DNA of 6,303 nt. Source: Parvularculaceae bacterium UBA4496 (GTDB taxonomy: Bacteria; Pseudomonadota; Alphaproteobacteria; Caulobacterales; Parvularculaceae). Within the stretch, counting starts at the first letter, position 1. Every line of letters begins with the position of its first letter. The position numbers were made by a program, and so were the translations under genes. Shown one piece after another: positions 1 through 5,447 of the stretch. The notes under the pieces were generated by a model that was given only the letters and a program-made list of their open reading frames with translations, ran no database searches and was not told where the DNA came from. Location: NCBI GenBank assembly GCA_002388885.1, contig DGNI01000036.1, positions 672 through 6,974 of the forward strand. The letters run 5' to 3'.

Positions 1-48
1 GATCGGCCCGTCGAGCCGCTTTTTGTCCCCGTTGACGGTAATATCCAT
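1..48 (-). CDS. thiS: N-terminal fragment of a ThiS-like sulfur carrier protein (partial)
   Basis: The minus strand opens with ATG at 48 and reads MDITVNGDKKRLDGPI to the window edge without a stop; only 16 residues are visible. The pattern M-x-I-x-V-N-G followed by charged residues is how the ubiquitin-fold sulfur carrier ThiS usually begins. ThiS carries sulfur as a C-terminal thiocarboxylate for assembly of the thiazole half of thiamine. The diagnostic C-terminal Gly-Gly lies outside the window, so the call rests on the N-terminus alone. The gene is divergent from aroQ. Upstream of the ATG there is only a weak purine-rich stretch (GGGAAGTGG, about 15 bases away), so ribosome binding is not obvious. 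Another beta-grasp protein or an unrelated small protein remains possible. Confidence 0.45.
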   Translation of the reverse strand, partial: MDITVNGDKKRLDGPI

Positions 49-156
49 GAAAATTCAACCACTTCCCACTATTGCGGAGGCCATGAAAGCCCCCGTATAT
101 GTAGGCTCCTTATCAAGGGGCGTTAAGGGGCCTTTTGAAGCAGCAGCGGAACGGGA
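49..156. promoter_or_regulatory. Divergent intergenic region, ThiS-like gene / aroQ
   Basis: These 108 bases separate the two divergent start codons and must hold the promoters for both sides, including the one likely to serve aroQ-accB-accC. The best plus-strand guess is TTGCGG at 72-77 and TATATG at 96-101 with an 18-base spacer. Only 3 of 6 and 4 of 6 positions match the sigma-70 consensus, so this is weak. I looked on the minus strand for the conserved parts of a thiamine pyrophosphate riboswitch and found none. An in-frame TGA at 136-138 closes the aroQ frame upstream and shows that aroQ does not extend further left. Confidence 0.3.
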
Positions 157-615
157 ATGGCGGCGCAACCGATCTTTGTCCTTAACGGCCCGAATCTGAA
201 CCTTCTGGGCGCACGGGAGCCTGAAATCTACGGGTCTGACACGCTCGCTGATATCGAGGCGGCGACGGTGGCCCGAGCCACAGAATTGGGCCTTTCGGCT
301 GAATTCCGCCAGTCGAATACCGAAGGAACGCTGGTCGACTGGGTGCAGGAGGCCGATGCGAAGGCCGCGGGTCTGATCATCAATCCCGGCGCTTACACCC
401 ATACGTCCATCGCCCTTCTCGACGCCCTTCAGGCGGCGTCGATCCCCAAAATCGAGCTTCACCTTTCCAATATTCACGCCCGTGAGGCCTTCCGGCGTCA
501 ATCGGTCACGGCCTCAGCTGTCGATGGCGTGATTATGGGGTTCGGCGCGCCGGGGTATCGCTTGGCGCTGGAAGCTCTTAAAAGCCTTATGGAACGCCGC
601 GGCTCGTCGAAATGA
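157..615 (+). CDS. aroQ: 3-dehydroquinate dehydratase, type II
   Basis: A cytosolic enzyme that converts 3-dehydroquinate to 3-dehydroshikimate, the third step of the shikimate pathway to aromatic amino acids. The 152-residue length fits the family, which forms dodecamers of about 150-residue subunits. The N-terminal signature LNGPNLNLLGAREPEIYG (residues 9-26) carries the catalytic lid residues Arg20 and Tyr25. INPGAYTHTS (75-84) gives Asn76 and His82, and ELHLSNIHAREAFRR (100-114) gives His102 and Arg113. By comparison with the Mycobacterium tuberculosis enzyme these correspond to Arg19, Tyr24, Asn75, His81, His101 and Arg112, so the active site is complete. The ATG at 157 is the only usable start: an in-frame TGA sits at 136-138 with no other start codon between. 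A CGGA stretch at 147-150 can serve as ribosome binding site. It is followed 35 bases later by accB on the same strand, consistent with an operon. Confidence 0.97.
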   Translation: MAAQPIFVLNGPNLNLLGAREPEIYGSDTLADIEAATVARATELGLSAEFRQSNTEGTLVDWVQEADAKAAGLIINPGAYTHTSIALLDALQAASIPKIELHLSNIHAREAFRRQSVTASAVDGVIMGFGAPGYRLALEALKSLMERRGSSK

Positions 616-650
616 GCACGCGAGATTAATAAGAAATCAGCAGGAATTGC

Positions 651-1121
651 ATGTCTGATAAAAAGCACAAATCGGAACTCGGGACTGAAGCAGACTGGAT
701 ACGTGAGCTTGCCGGCATCCTCGATGAAACCGGCCTGACAGAAGTTGAAATCGAAAAAGATGACGTGCGCCTGCGAGTGTCCCGCCAGGGCGGCGTCGCA
801 TCCTTTGCAGCCGCCGCCCCTGCTCCGGCGCCTGCGGCAACGCCGTCGCCTGCCGCTCCTGCTCCTGCAGCAACCAATGCGGATCATCCGGGCGCGGTGA
901 AATCGCCGATGGTCGGCACAGCCTATCTTTCGCCATCGCCGGGCGCCGCGCCCTTCGCGAAGGAAGGATCGCAGGTGAGCGAGGGCCAGACCGTTCTGAT
1001 CGTCGAAGCCATGAAAACCATGAACCCGATTACCGCGCCGCGTTCGGGCACAGTGACCAAGGTGCTCGTCTCCGACGCGCAACCGATAGAGTTCGGCGAG
1101 CCGTTGCTCATCATTGAATAA
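651..1121 (+). CDS. accB: Biotin carboxyl carrier protein of acetyl-CoA carboxylase
   Basis: The mobile biotin carrier of acetyl-CoA carboxylase. It shuttles carboxybiotin from AccC to the AccAD carboxyltransferase to make malonyl-CoA, the first committed step of fatty acid synthesis. The 156-residue protein has the usual three parts: an N-terminal region (about 1-50), an Ala/Pro-rich flexible linker (about 52-76) and a C-terminal biotinyl domain (about 82-156). The biotinylation motif EAMKTMNPI places the modified lysine at Lys122. The segment SPMVGTAYLSPSPGAAPF (85-102) matches the 'thumb' loop of bacterial carrier proteins of this enzyme, which separates it from lipoyl domains and from other biotin carriers. 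Start at 651 is supported by AGGA at 642-645, five bases upstream. The gene lies between aroQ and accC, 30 bases before accC. Confidence 0.97.
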   Translation: MSDKKHKSELGTEADWIRELAGILDETGLTEVEIEKDDVRLRVSRQGGVASFAAAAPAPAPAATPSPAAPAPAATNADHPGAVKSPMVGTAYLSPSPGAAPFAKEGSQVSEGQTVLIVEAMKTMNPITAPRSGTVTKVLVSDAQPIEFGEPLLIIE

Positions 1122-1126
1122 TCAAA

Positions 1127-1141
1127 CGCGCGTTTCGCGCG
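1127..1141 (+). other. Small GC hairpin between accB and accC
   Basis: CGCGCG, a TTT loop and CGCGCG form a perfect 6-base-pair stem in the 30-base accB-accC gap. It ends two bases before the purine-rich GGAAAG (1144-1149) that precedes the accC ATG. No T-run follows, so it is not an intrinsic terminator. The overlapping sequence AAACGCGCGTTT (1124-1135) is also a perfect DNA palindrome. A role in mRNA stability or accC translation is possible but is inference. Confidence 0.4.
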
Positions 1142-1151
1142 ACGGAAAGCT

Positions 1152-2495
1152 ATGTTCAACAAAGTCCTGATCGCCAATCGCGGTGAAATCGCCCTTCGTA
1201 TTCACCGGGCGTGCAAGGAACTCGGCATCGATACGGTGGCGGTGCATTCGACCGCAGATGAAGACGCCATGCATGTGCGCCTCGCCGATGAAAGCGTTTG
1301 CATTGGCCCGCCGGCGCCGAAAGATTCCTATCTCAACATTCCGGCGATTATATCCGCAGCGGAGATCACCGGCGCCGATGCGATTCATCCCGGTTACGGG
1401 TTTTTGTCGGAGAACGCGCGCTTTGCCGACATCGTAAAGGCGCATAACATCACCTTCATTGGTCCCGATGCGGAGCATATTCGCGTCATGGGCGACAAGA
1501 TCGCCGCCAAGGAAGCGGTCGGCAAGGCCGGCATTCCGCTGGTGCCGGGTTCCGAAGGCGCGCTGCAGTCTTTCGAAGAAGCGCGCATCGAAGCTGAAAA
1601 AATCGGCTATCCGGTGCTGGTCAAGGCGGCCGCGGGCGGCGGCGGGCGCGGCATGAAGGTCGCGAAAAAGCCAGCAGACCTTGAAGAAGCAATGTCCACC
1701 GCCAAGGCGGAGGCGAAAGGCGCTTTCGGAGATGATGCGGTTTACCTTGAAAAGTACCTGCAGCTGCCGCGCCACATCGAACTGCAGATCATCGCCGACA
1801 GTCACGGCAACGTGGTGCAGCTTGGCGAACGCGATTGCTCGCTGCAGCGCCGACACCAGAAAGTCCTCGAAGAAGCGCTGTCGCCGGCGCTGACGGAAAA
1901 AGAGCGAGTCAAAATCGGCGAGACCGTGCGCAAAGCAATTGAAAAGATCGGCTATCTGGGCGCCGGCACGATCGAGTTTCTCTACGAGAACGGCGAGTTT
2001 TATTTCATCGAGATGAATACCCGCCTTCAGGTCGAGCACCCGATCACCGAACAGGTGACGCGCATCGACCTTGTTAGAGAACAGATCATGGTGGCCACCG
2101 GCGCCAAGCTCGGGTTCAGCCAGGAAGATATTGTCTTCAGGGGGCACGCCATTGAATGCCGGGTCAATGCGGAAGACCCGCGCACGTTCCGCCCCTCGCC
2201 CGGCACGATTTCGCAATTCCACCCAGCCGGCGGCCCTGGCGTGCGTTTCGATTCCGCCGTCTATACCGGCTACAAGATCCCACCCTATTACGACTCGATG
2301 ATCGGCAAGCTAATCGTTTACGGTGAAGACCGCGCTCATTGCATCGCGCGGCTAAGGCGCGCGCTGTCGGAAATGGTGTTTGTAGGCGTCGACACGACTG
2401 TGCCGCTCTTTATGGATCTTGTTGAAGACCCTGAATTCCAGAAGGGCGACTATCACATCCACTGGCTTGAAGAGTGGCTGGCGAAAGCCCAATAG
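1152..2495 (+). CDS. accC: Biotin carboxylase, acetyl-CoA carboxylase subunit
   Basis: The ATP-dependent enzyme that carboxylates the biotin carried by AccB, using bicarbonate. The 447 residues match the single-subunit bacterial biotin carboxylase and lack any fused carrier domain. The N-terminal domain starts [16 protein letters not shown] and includes [10 protein letters not shown] (79-88). The ATP-grasp domain includes Lys116, Lys158, the glycine-rich loop GGGGRGM (162-168), the RRHQK segment ending at Lys237, Glu275 and [13 protein letters not shown] with Glu287 and Arg291. The C-terminal domain has ECRVNAEDP with Arg337. These correspond to E. coli Lys116, Lys159, Lys238, Glu276, Glu288, Arg292 and Arg338, so all catalytic and nucleotide-binding residues are present. 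The start is supported by GGAAAG at 1144-1149 and by the conserved N-terminus. Stop TAG at 2493-2495. It is probably cotranscribed with accB. The next gene converges on it with only two bases between. Confidence 0.98.
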   Translation: MFNKVLIANRGEIALRIHRACKELGIDTVAVHSTADEDAMHVRLADESVCIGPPAPKDSYLNIPAIISAAEITGADAIHPGYGFLSENARFADIVKAHNITFIGPDAEHIRVMGDKIAAKEAVGKAGIPLVPGSEGALQSFEEARIEAEKIGYPVLVKAAAGGGGRGMKVAKKPADLEEAMSTAKAEAKGAFGDDAVYLEKYLQLPRHIELQIIADSHGNVVQLGERDCSLQRRHQKVLEEALSPALTEKERVKIGETVRKAIEKIGYLGAGTIEFLYENGEFYFIEMNTRLQVEHPITEQVTRIDLVREQIMVATGAKLGFSQEDIVFRGHAIECRVNAEDPRTFRPSPGTISQFHPAGGPGVRFDSAVYTGYKIPPYYDSMIGKLIVYGEDRAHCIARLRRALSEMVFVGVDTTVPLFMDLVEDPEFQKGDYHIHWLEEWLAKAQ

Positions 2496-2497
2496 CG

Positions 2498-2932
2498 TTA
2501 AGCGCTTTCTTCGCCGTTCTCTTCAAGAAGCAAGACTAACGCGGCTTCTGCGTCGCTGACAGTGTTGATTTCAACCTCATCTGTCAGGACAACGGCTTCG
2601 TCTTGTTCAGCGTCGATTTCTCCGTCCACTACGTTGACAGTTTTTGTTTCTTCGGTTGTTTCGTCAACCGGCTCTGGCTGCGGCTCGACCAGCGCGGCGA
2701 AAACCGTCTGCGGATCAATGCCGCGGGCGATGGCCGAAGCCACTTTCCCTTGAATGTTTTTGGGAAGCTCGGTTCCCGCCTCGCGCGCTTCGGCGATGGC
2801 GGCTTTCGCCTGCTGTCCGGGCGCGCTTTCTTTTTTGGACGCTTCTTGCGCCGTTTCCGGCGCGACTTTCATCGCGAGCTTAGCGGCCATCATTGCGCGA
2901 CCGTGTGCGGCCGCTTCCGTTCCGTTAATCAT
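2498..2932 (-). CDS. Hypothetical acidic protein, unrecognised
   Basis: A 144-residue protein read right to left. I do not recognise a family. The start at 2932 is chosen because GGGAGGG (2940-2946) lies seven bases upstream. The frame stays open further upstream to about 3142, but that would run antisense into aat. The N-terminal half (1-75) is Ala/Lys/Glu-rich and looks helical, including a methionine-rich stretch GRAMMAAKLAMKV (11-23) and a segment PKNIQGKVASAIARGIDPQT (57-76). From about residue 82 it becomes strongly acidic and Thr/Val-rich, probably disordered, ending EENGEESA. I see no signal peptide, membrane segment or catalytic motif. It sits on the opposite strand between accC and aat, ending two bases from accC. 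The good ribosome binding site and a frame that stops just short of accC argue that it is real; its function is unknown. Confidence 0.72.
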   Translation of the reverse strand: MINGTEAAAHGRAMMAAKLAMKVAPETAQEASKKESAPGQQAKAAIAEAREAGTELPKNIQGKVASAIARGIDPQTVFAALVEPQPEPVDETTEETKTVNVVDGEIDAEQDEAVVLTDEVEINTVSDAEAALVLLLEENGEESA

Positions 2933-3036
2933 TGAGTAACCCTCCCGACAGAAGCGTTTATTGTGACAAAACAGGGTTAGAAATCCGTAAAGTCGGCCGT
3001 TCAGACGATTGCCGGGCGCGCCCGGTTCACCGCATA
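2933..3036. promoter_or_regulatory. Divergent intergenic region, hypothetical gene / aat
   Basis: About 104 bases lie between the two start codons. The minus-strand gene uses GGGAGGG at 2940-2946 as ribosome binding site. For aat I see no convincing ribosome binding site and no convincing -35/-10 pair; the AT-richer patch at about 2957-2992 is the likeliest promoter zone. The aat frame is open through this gap from 2932, but the codons before 3037 do not resemble the Aat family, so I treat it as noncoding. Confidence 0.35.
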
Positions 3037-3711
3037 ATGGCTCCCATGCCGCGCGATTCCGCCTATAGCATTCCCGCCGAAGATGTTTTGAGAGCGTATG
3101 CGCTCGGTTATTTCCCGATGGCGCGTACGCGCGATGATGCAAACGTCGTTTGGGTGCTGCCTGACGAGCGCGGCGTTATTCTGCTGGATCAGGCGCGCGC
3201 GCCGAAACGCCTCGTCCGATTTTTGAAAACGGAACCATTTGAGGTGCGCGTGAATACGGCCTTTCATGACGTCATCGCCGCCTGCGCCGAGACAACGAAT
3301 GGGCGGCCCGACACCTGGATCAATGACGCCATCATCGAGGCCTATTCGGAACTGCATTTTCGAGGTTGCGCGCATTCAATCGAGTGCTGGAAAGACGGCA
3401 AGCTTGCCGGCGGTCTTTACGGCGTTGTCATGGGCGCAGCGTTCTGCGGCGAGAGCATGTTTTCGCGTGAAGATAACGCCAGCAAGATCGCCATGCTGCA
3501 TCTGATCACGCGGTTAAAATTGGGCGGCTTTCGTTTCATCGACGCGCAGTTTTACAACGAGCATCTGACGCAGTTCGGCCTCATCGGCGTCGATGACGCT
3601 GACTATCAGGTAAAGCTGGCGGAGGCGCGGAAATCAAAGGCGGATTTTTTCGCCGCACCCGATCAGTTGTCCACAACCTGCGTTGTGCAGTCGATCACCC
3701 AGACATCATAA
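3037..3711 (+). CDS. aat: Leucyl/phenylalanyl-tRNA-protein transferase
   Basis: A cytosolic enzyme that adds Leu or Phe from aminoacyl-tRNA to proteins with N-terminal Lys or Arg, marking them for ClpS/ClpAP degradation (bacterial N-end rule). Family motifs appear in order, numbered from the ATG at 3037: LRAYALGYFPMA (18-29), VWVLPDERGVILLD (38-51), DTWIND (92-97), HSIECWKDGKLAGGLYGV (113-130), GESMFSRED (138-146), and IDAQFYNEHLTQFG (168-181), whose DAQ matches the Asp/Gln pair implicated in catalysis in E. coli. The start is uncertain: ATG 3037 and ATG 3046 are both plausible and neither has a strong ribosome binding site. An ATG at 2932 would add 35 residues unlike the family. The last 16 residues or so (DQLSTTCVVQSITQTS) are encoded antisense to the end of the DUF2155 gene, a 49-base tail-to-tail overlap. 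Confidence 0.95.
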   Translation: MAPMPRDSAYSIPAEDVLRAYALGYFPMARTRDDANVVWVLPDERGVILLDQARAPKRLVRFLKTEPFEVRVNTAFHDVIAACAETTNGRPDTWINDAIIEAYSELHFRGCAHSIECWKDGKLAGGLYGVVMGAAFCGESMFSREDNASKIAMLHLITRLKLGGFRFIDAQFYNEHLTQFGLIGVDDADYQVKLAEARKSKADFFAAPDQLSTTCVVQSITQTS

Positions 3712-4337
3712 ACCGGATGTTCCAGCGCGTTAAGCGCCGGGGATGATGCAAACATCCATCCGCGGAAAATATTGACGCCTTCGGCTTGCGGGCCTTCCTC
3801 GACAATGGGCGCCGGGCCTTGGACGTCTTCGGAGTCGAATTGCGGTGCATCGCCGACCGGTTCCGCCGCTGGCAGAACATCGAATTCCTGCGTTTCGATT
3901 TCGTCTTCGATGACTTCCGGCTCGGTGATTTTCAGATCGCTTTCGCGGTTGTTGTATTCCGTATCGAAAATTTCGAGGAACGCCGTCGTTTCCGGAAACT
4001 CTTCCGGCGGGCGCTTGTCGCAGGTGCGCGGCTGGATTTCGAGCGAGCCGAAGCGCGCAATCTGGTTCATCTCGATTTCGATATCCGTATACCGCGCAGT
4101 CGTCTTGTTGAGCGCGCGCAACGTGACGGAAACCGGCTCGCGCTGTTCGGATTCAATGACGCCCGCGAATGGATCATCCTCGGAACGGGACAGGCGCTCG
4201 AGTTCGCTCAACTCTTCGTCTTCTTCGGCTTCTTCGATACCTGCCAGCGGATCGGCGGGCTGGTTCTGTGCAACAGCCGCCAATGAGAAACCAGAAGCGA
4301 AAACGCTCGCCGCGGCGAAAACAACTAGCCTACGCAT
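3663..4337 (-). CDS. Secreted DUF2155 domain protein with acidic insertion
   Basis: A 224-residue exported protein of a family I know mainly from Alphaproteobacteria; its biochemical function is not established. The start at 4337 gives a clean signal peptide, MRRLVVFAAASVFASGFSLA then AVA before QNQ, with cleavage likely after residue 23. A Glu-rich mature N-terminus follows (34-66). The DUF2155 core appears in two blocks. The first runs from about 68 to 128 and includes LRALNKTTARYTDIEIEM and CDKRPPEEFPETTAFLEIFD. The second is FRGWMFASSPALNALEHPVY and DVWVIDC (191-217). Between them is an acidic insertion of about 60 residues (129-188) that I do not expect in the typical compact core. Two cysteines (Cys106, Cys217) could form a periplasmic disulfide. 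The ATG is one base beyond the mlaD stop, with GGAG upstream inside mlaD, so translation is probably coupled. The 3' end overlaps aat. Confidence 0.88.
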   Translation of the reverse strand: MRRLVVFAAASVFASGFSLAAVAQNQPADPLAGIEEAEEDEELSELERLSRSEDDPFAGVIESEQREPVSVTLRALNKTTARYTDIEIEMNQIARFGSLEIQPRTCDKRPPEEFPETTAFLEIFDTEYNNRESDLKITEPEVIEDEIETQEFDVLPAAEPVGDAPQFDSEDVQGPAPIVEEGPQAEGVNIFRGWMFASSPALNALEHPVYDVWVIDCTTQVVDN

Positions 4338-4338
4338 T

Positions 4339-4836
4339 TTACAGATCTCCGAGCGGGTCTTCCGCCGTTTCCGTTTTACCCTTGCCGCCACCCGACTGGC
4401 TGGTAAACGCCTGAACTGCGAGCCCCAGCAAATCAACGGACCCTTGCGTGATGGTGATCTTGTCGCCGGCGCGCAGCATCTCTTCCGCGGCGCCGGGTTC
4501 GATGGCGATATGCGCGCCGCCGAGAAGGCCGTCGGACACAACCTTGGCGACGGAGTCTTCGGGAATGCCAATGCCCTTGTCGATCGCCAGCGCGACGTTC
4601 GCTTCATAGGTTTTAAGATCGAGGCTGTTGGCGGCGACCGTGCCGATCTTCACGCCGGCGATGCGCACGTCGGAGCCGACGGTCACGCCATCAACGCGGC
4701 CGAACACGGCGTCGAGCTGATAATGATCCTTGCCGAGAACATTACCGCTTGCGCCATAGGCGTAGACCATGAACGCGGCGGCGACGGTGATGACGATGAC
4801 GCCGACTACCGTTTCAAAAAATCCCGCTCGTGTCAT
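4339..4836 (-). CDS. mlaD: MlaD-like MCE domain lipid-transport protein
   Basis: An inner-membrane-anchored periplasmic MCE protein. In the Mla system MlaD forms a hexameric ring that binds phospholipid and works with the MlaFEB ABC transporter to maintain outer-membrane lipid asymmetry. The 165 residues have a short N-terminus, one membrane helix (about 8-28, ETVVGVIVITVAAAFMVYAY) and an MCE domain (about 39-115) with FGRVDGVTVGSDVRIAGVKI (45-64) and SDGLLGGAHIAIEPG (101-115). A hydrophobic helical segment (VDLLGLAVQAF, 134-144) and a polar tail follow. The start at 4836 has a full AGGAGGT ribosome binding site. There are 35 bases to the NDUFA12 family gene upstream and one base to the DUF2155 gene downstream, so it is the middle gene of an operon. 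The partner genes mlaE and mlaF are not in the window. The MCE call is firm; membership of an Mla pathway is inferred. Confidence 0.92.
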   Translation of the reverse strand: MTRAGFFETVVGVIVITVAAAFMVYAYGASGNVLGKDHYQLDAVFGRVDGVTVGSDVRIAGVKIGTVAANSLDLKTYEANVALAIDKGIGIPEDSVAKVVSDGLLGGAHIAIEPGAAEEMLRAGDKITITQGSVDLLGLAVQAFTSQSGGGKGKTETAEDPLGDL

Positions 4837-4840
4837 CGTT

Positions 4841-4847
4841 ACCTCCT
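4841..4847 (-). promoter_or_regulatory. Strong ribosome binding site of mlaD-like gene
   Basis: On the minus strand this reads AGGAGGT, a complete anti-16S match, four bases before the ATG at 4836. It is the best ribosome binding site in the window and suggests efficient independent initiation within the operon. Confidence 0.8.
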
Positions 4848-4871
4848 GGGCTCCCCCCTTAACTCAATCGT

Positions 4872-5282
4872 TCACGCGTTTTCCGGCGACCAGGCTTCGT
4901 AATCGTCATTGACGTCCGCCGGGCCGTCGGCGAGCGAAAGGCTCCCCTTCGGATGATAGGCCAGCGGCGTGCCGGTCATGTTCGGCAAATGATCCTTCTC
5001 GAAGGCGCGCCGGGTCAAGGGCGCATCGCTTGGCGCTTCCTCGAATGTGTGGTGCAGCCAGCCATGCCAGTCTGACGGCACCCGCGAGGCTTCGGCGACG
5101 CCGTGATAGACCACCCAGCGCCGGGGTCTTTTTCCGTCGCTGCCCGGCAGGCTCGGCGTTTTTTCCTCGTAATAGCGGTTGCCCTGCTCGTCCGTCCCCA
5201 CTAGCCGCGCGCCCTTGCGCCACAAGGTGAACGACGTGCCGTAAGTGGTTGAATTCCACCAGGTGAACAATTGTGAAAACAT
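4872..5282 (-). CDS. NDUFA12 family NADH:ubiquinone oxidoreductase accessory protein
   Basis: A 136-residue homologue of the mitochondrial complex I accessory subunit NDUFA12 (B17.2). The family occurs in Alphaproteobacteria, where it is an accessory subunit of complex I (reported for Paracoccus denitrificans), on the cytoplasmic side of the inner membrane. Signatures in order: FTWWNSTTYGTSFTLWRKG (6-24), VGTDEQGNRYYEEK (28-41), RRWVVYHGVAEASRVPSDWH (54-73) and GWLHHTFEEAP (74-84), then LPNMTGTPLAYHPKGSL (99-115) and DDYEAWSPENA at the end. I chose the ATG at 5282, with GGGAT at 5288-5292 upstream; an adjacent in-frame TTG at 5285 is the alternative. It is the first gene of the minus-strand operon with the mlaD-like and DUF2155 genes. 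No structural genes for complex I are in the window. Catalysis is not expected; the role is assembly or stability of the complex. Confidence 0.95.
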   Translation of the reverse strand: MFSQLFTWWNSTTYGTSFTLWRKGARLVGTDEQGNRYYEEKTPSLPGSDGKRPRRWVVYHGVAEASRVPSDWHGWLHHTFEEAPSDAPLTRRAFEKDHLPNMTGTPLAYHPKGSLSLADGPADVNDDYEAWSPENA

Positions 5283-5317
5283 CAAAAATCCCGTTTCGCC
5301 GCCTTGAACCTATCGCG

Positions 5318-5343
5318 CGGGCGCGGCGCGAATATGGCGCCCG
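5318..5343. repeat. GC-rich inverted repeat in NDUFA12 family gene leader
   Basis: CGGGCGC (5318-5324) and GCGCCCG (5337-5343) form a perfect 7-base-pair stem with a 12-base loop. It lies 36 to 61 bases upstream of the ATG at 5282 in the minus-strand leader. There is no adjacent T-run on either strand, so it does not look like a terminator. It may be a leader RNA hairpin, an operator, or chance in GC-rich DNA. Confidence 0.3.
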
Positions 5344-5387
5344 TTACCGCCCCCCGCAATAGATGCGCACTGGCGGGCGAAAACGCT

Positions 5388-5406
5388 GATTTTACGCGGA
5401 TTTTAC
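5388..5406. repeat. Tandem GATTTTAC direct repeat, 11-base period
   Basis: GATTTTAC occurs at 5388-5395 and again at 5399-5406, exactly 11 bases apart, about one DNA helical turn. AT-rich octamers repeated on the same face of the helix in GC-rich intergenic DNA look like a paired binding site. The copies lie about 100-120 bases from either start codon, so the target gene is unclear and no regulator can be named. Confidence 0.4.
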
Positions 5407-5415
5407 CGCCTGATC

Positions 5416-5431
5416 GCGCCGGATATGGTGG
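5416..5431. promoter_or_regulatory. Possible upstream NrdR box (degenerate)
   Basis: Compared with the NrdR consensus ACACWAYATWTWGTGT, as I recall it, this 16-base site matches about 9 positions, mostly in the right half (ATATGGTG at 5423-5430). Alone it would be negligible. It is noted because its start is 32 bases from the better site at 5448, close to the spacing typical of paired NrdR boxes. Confidence 0.25.
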
Positions 5432-5447
5432 AGCTGCGGCTTTCGGG

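Noticed and set aside
55..501. Minus-strand frame opposite aroQ
   Set aside because: It shadows aroQ, which has every catalytic residue. The small fragment at 1-48 is in a separate frame and is the better minus-strand gene.
770..880. Alanine/proline-coding low-complexity stretch as a DNA repeat element
   Set aside because: It is the normal flexible linker of the biotin carrier protein, not an independent repeat.
1127..1141. Intrinsic terminator between accB and accC
   Set aside because: The hairpin is not followed by a T-run, and accB and accC are expected to be cotranscribed.
1122..2222. Long open frame (366 codons) on the minus strand across accC
   Set aside because: It is antisense to a fully conserved biotin carboxylase. 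Its translation is Arg/Phe/Leu-rich with no family resemblance, as expected from the codon bias of the real gene.
2977..2991. CtrA-like site, TTAG-N7-TAAA
   Set aside because: Each half has one mismatch to TTAA, so the match is too weak to separate from chance in an AT-richer gap.
2932..3036. Upstream extension of aat to the ATG at 2932
   Set aside because: The 35 extra residues do not resemble Aat N-termini, and the start would overlap the start of the divergent gene.
3772..4902. Long plus-strand open frame (376 codons) across the DUF2155 and mlaD-like genes
   Set aside because: The translation is Ser/Arg-rich low-complexity sequence antisense to two recognisable genes.
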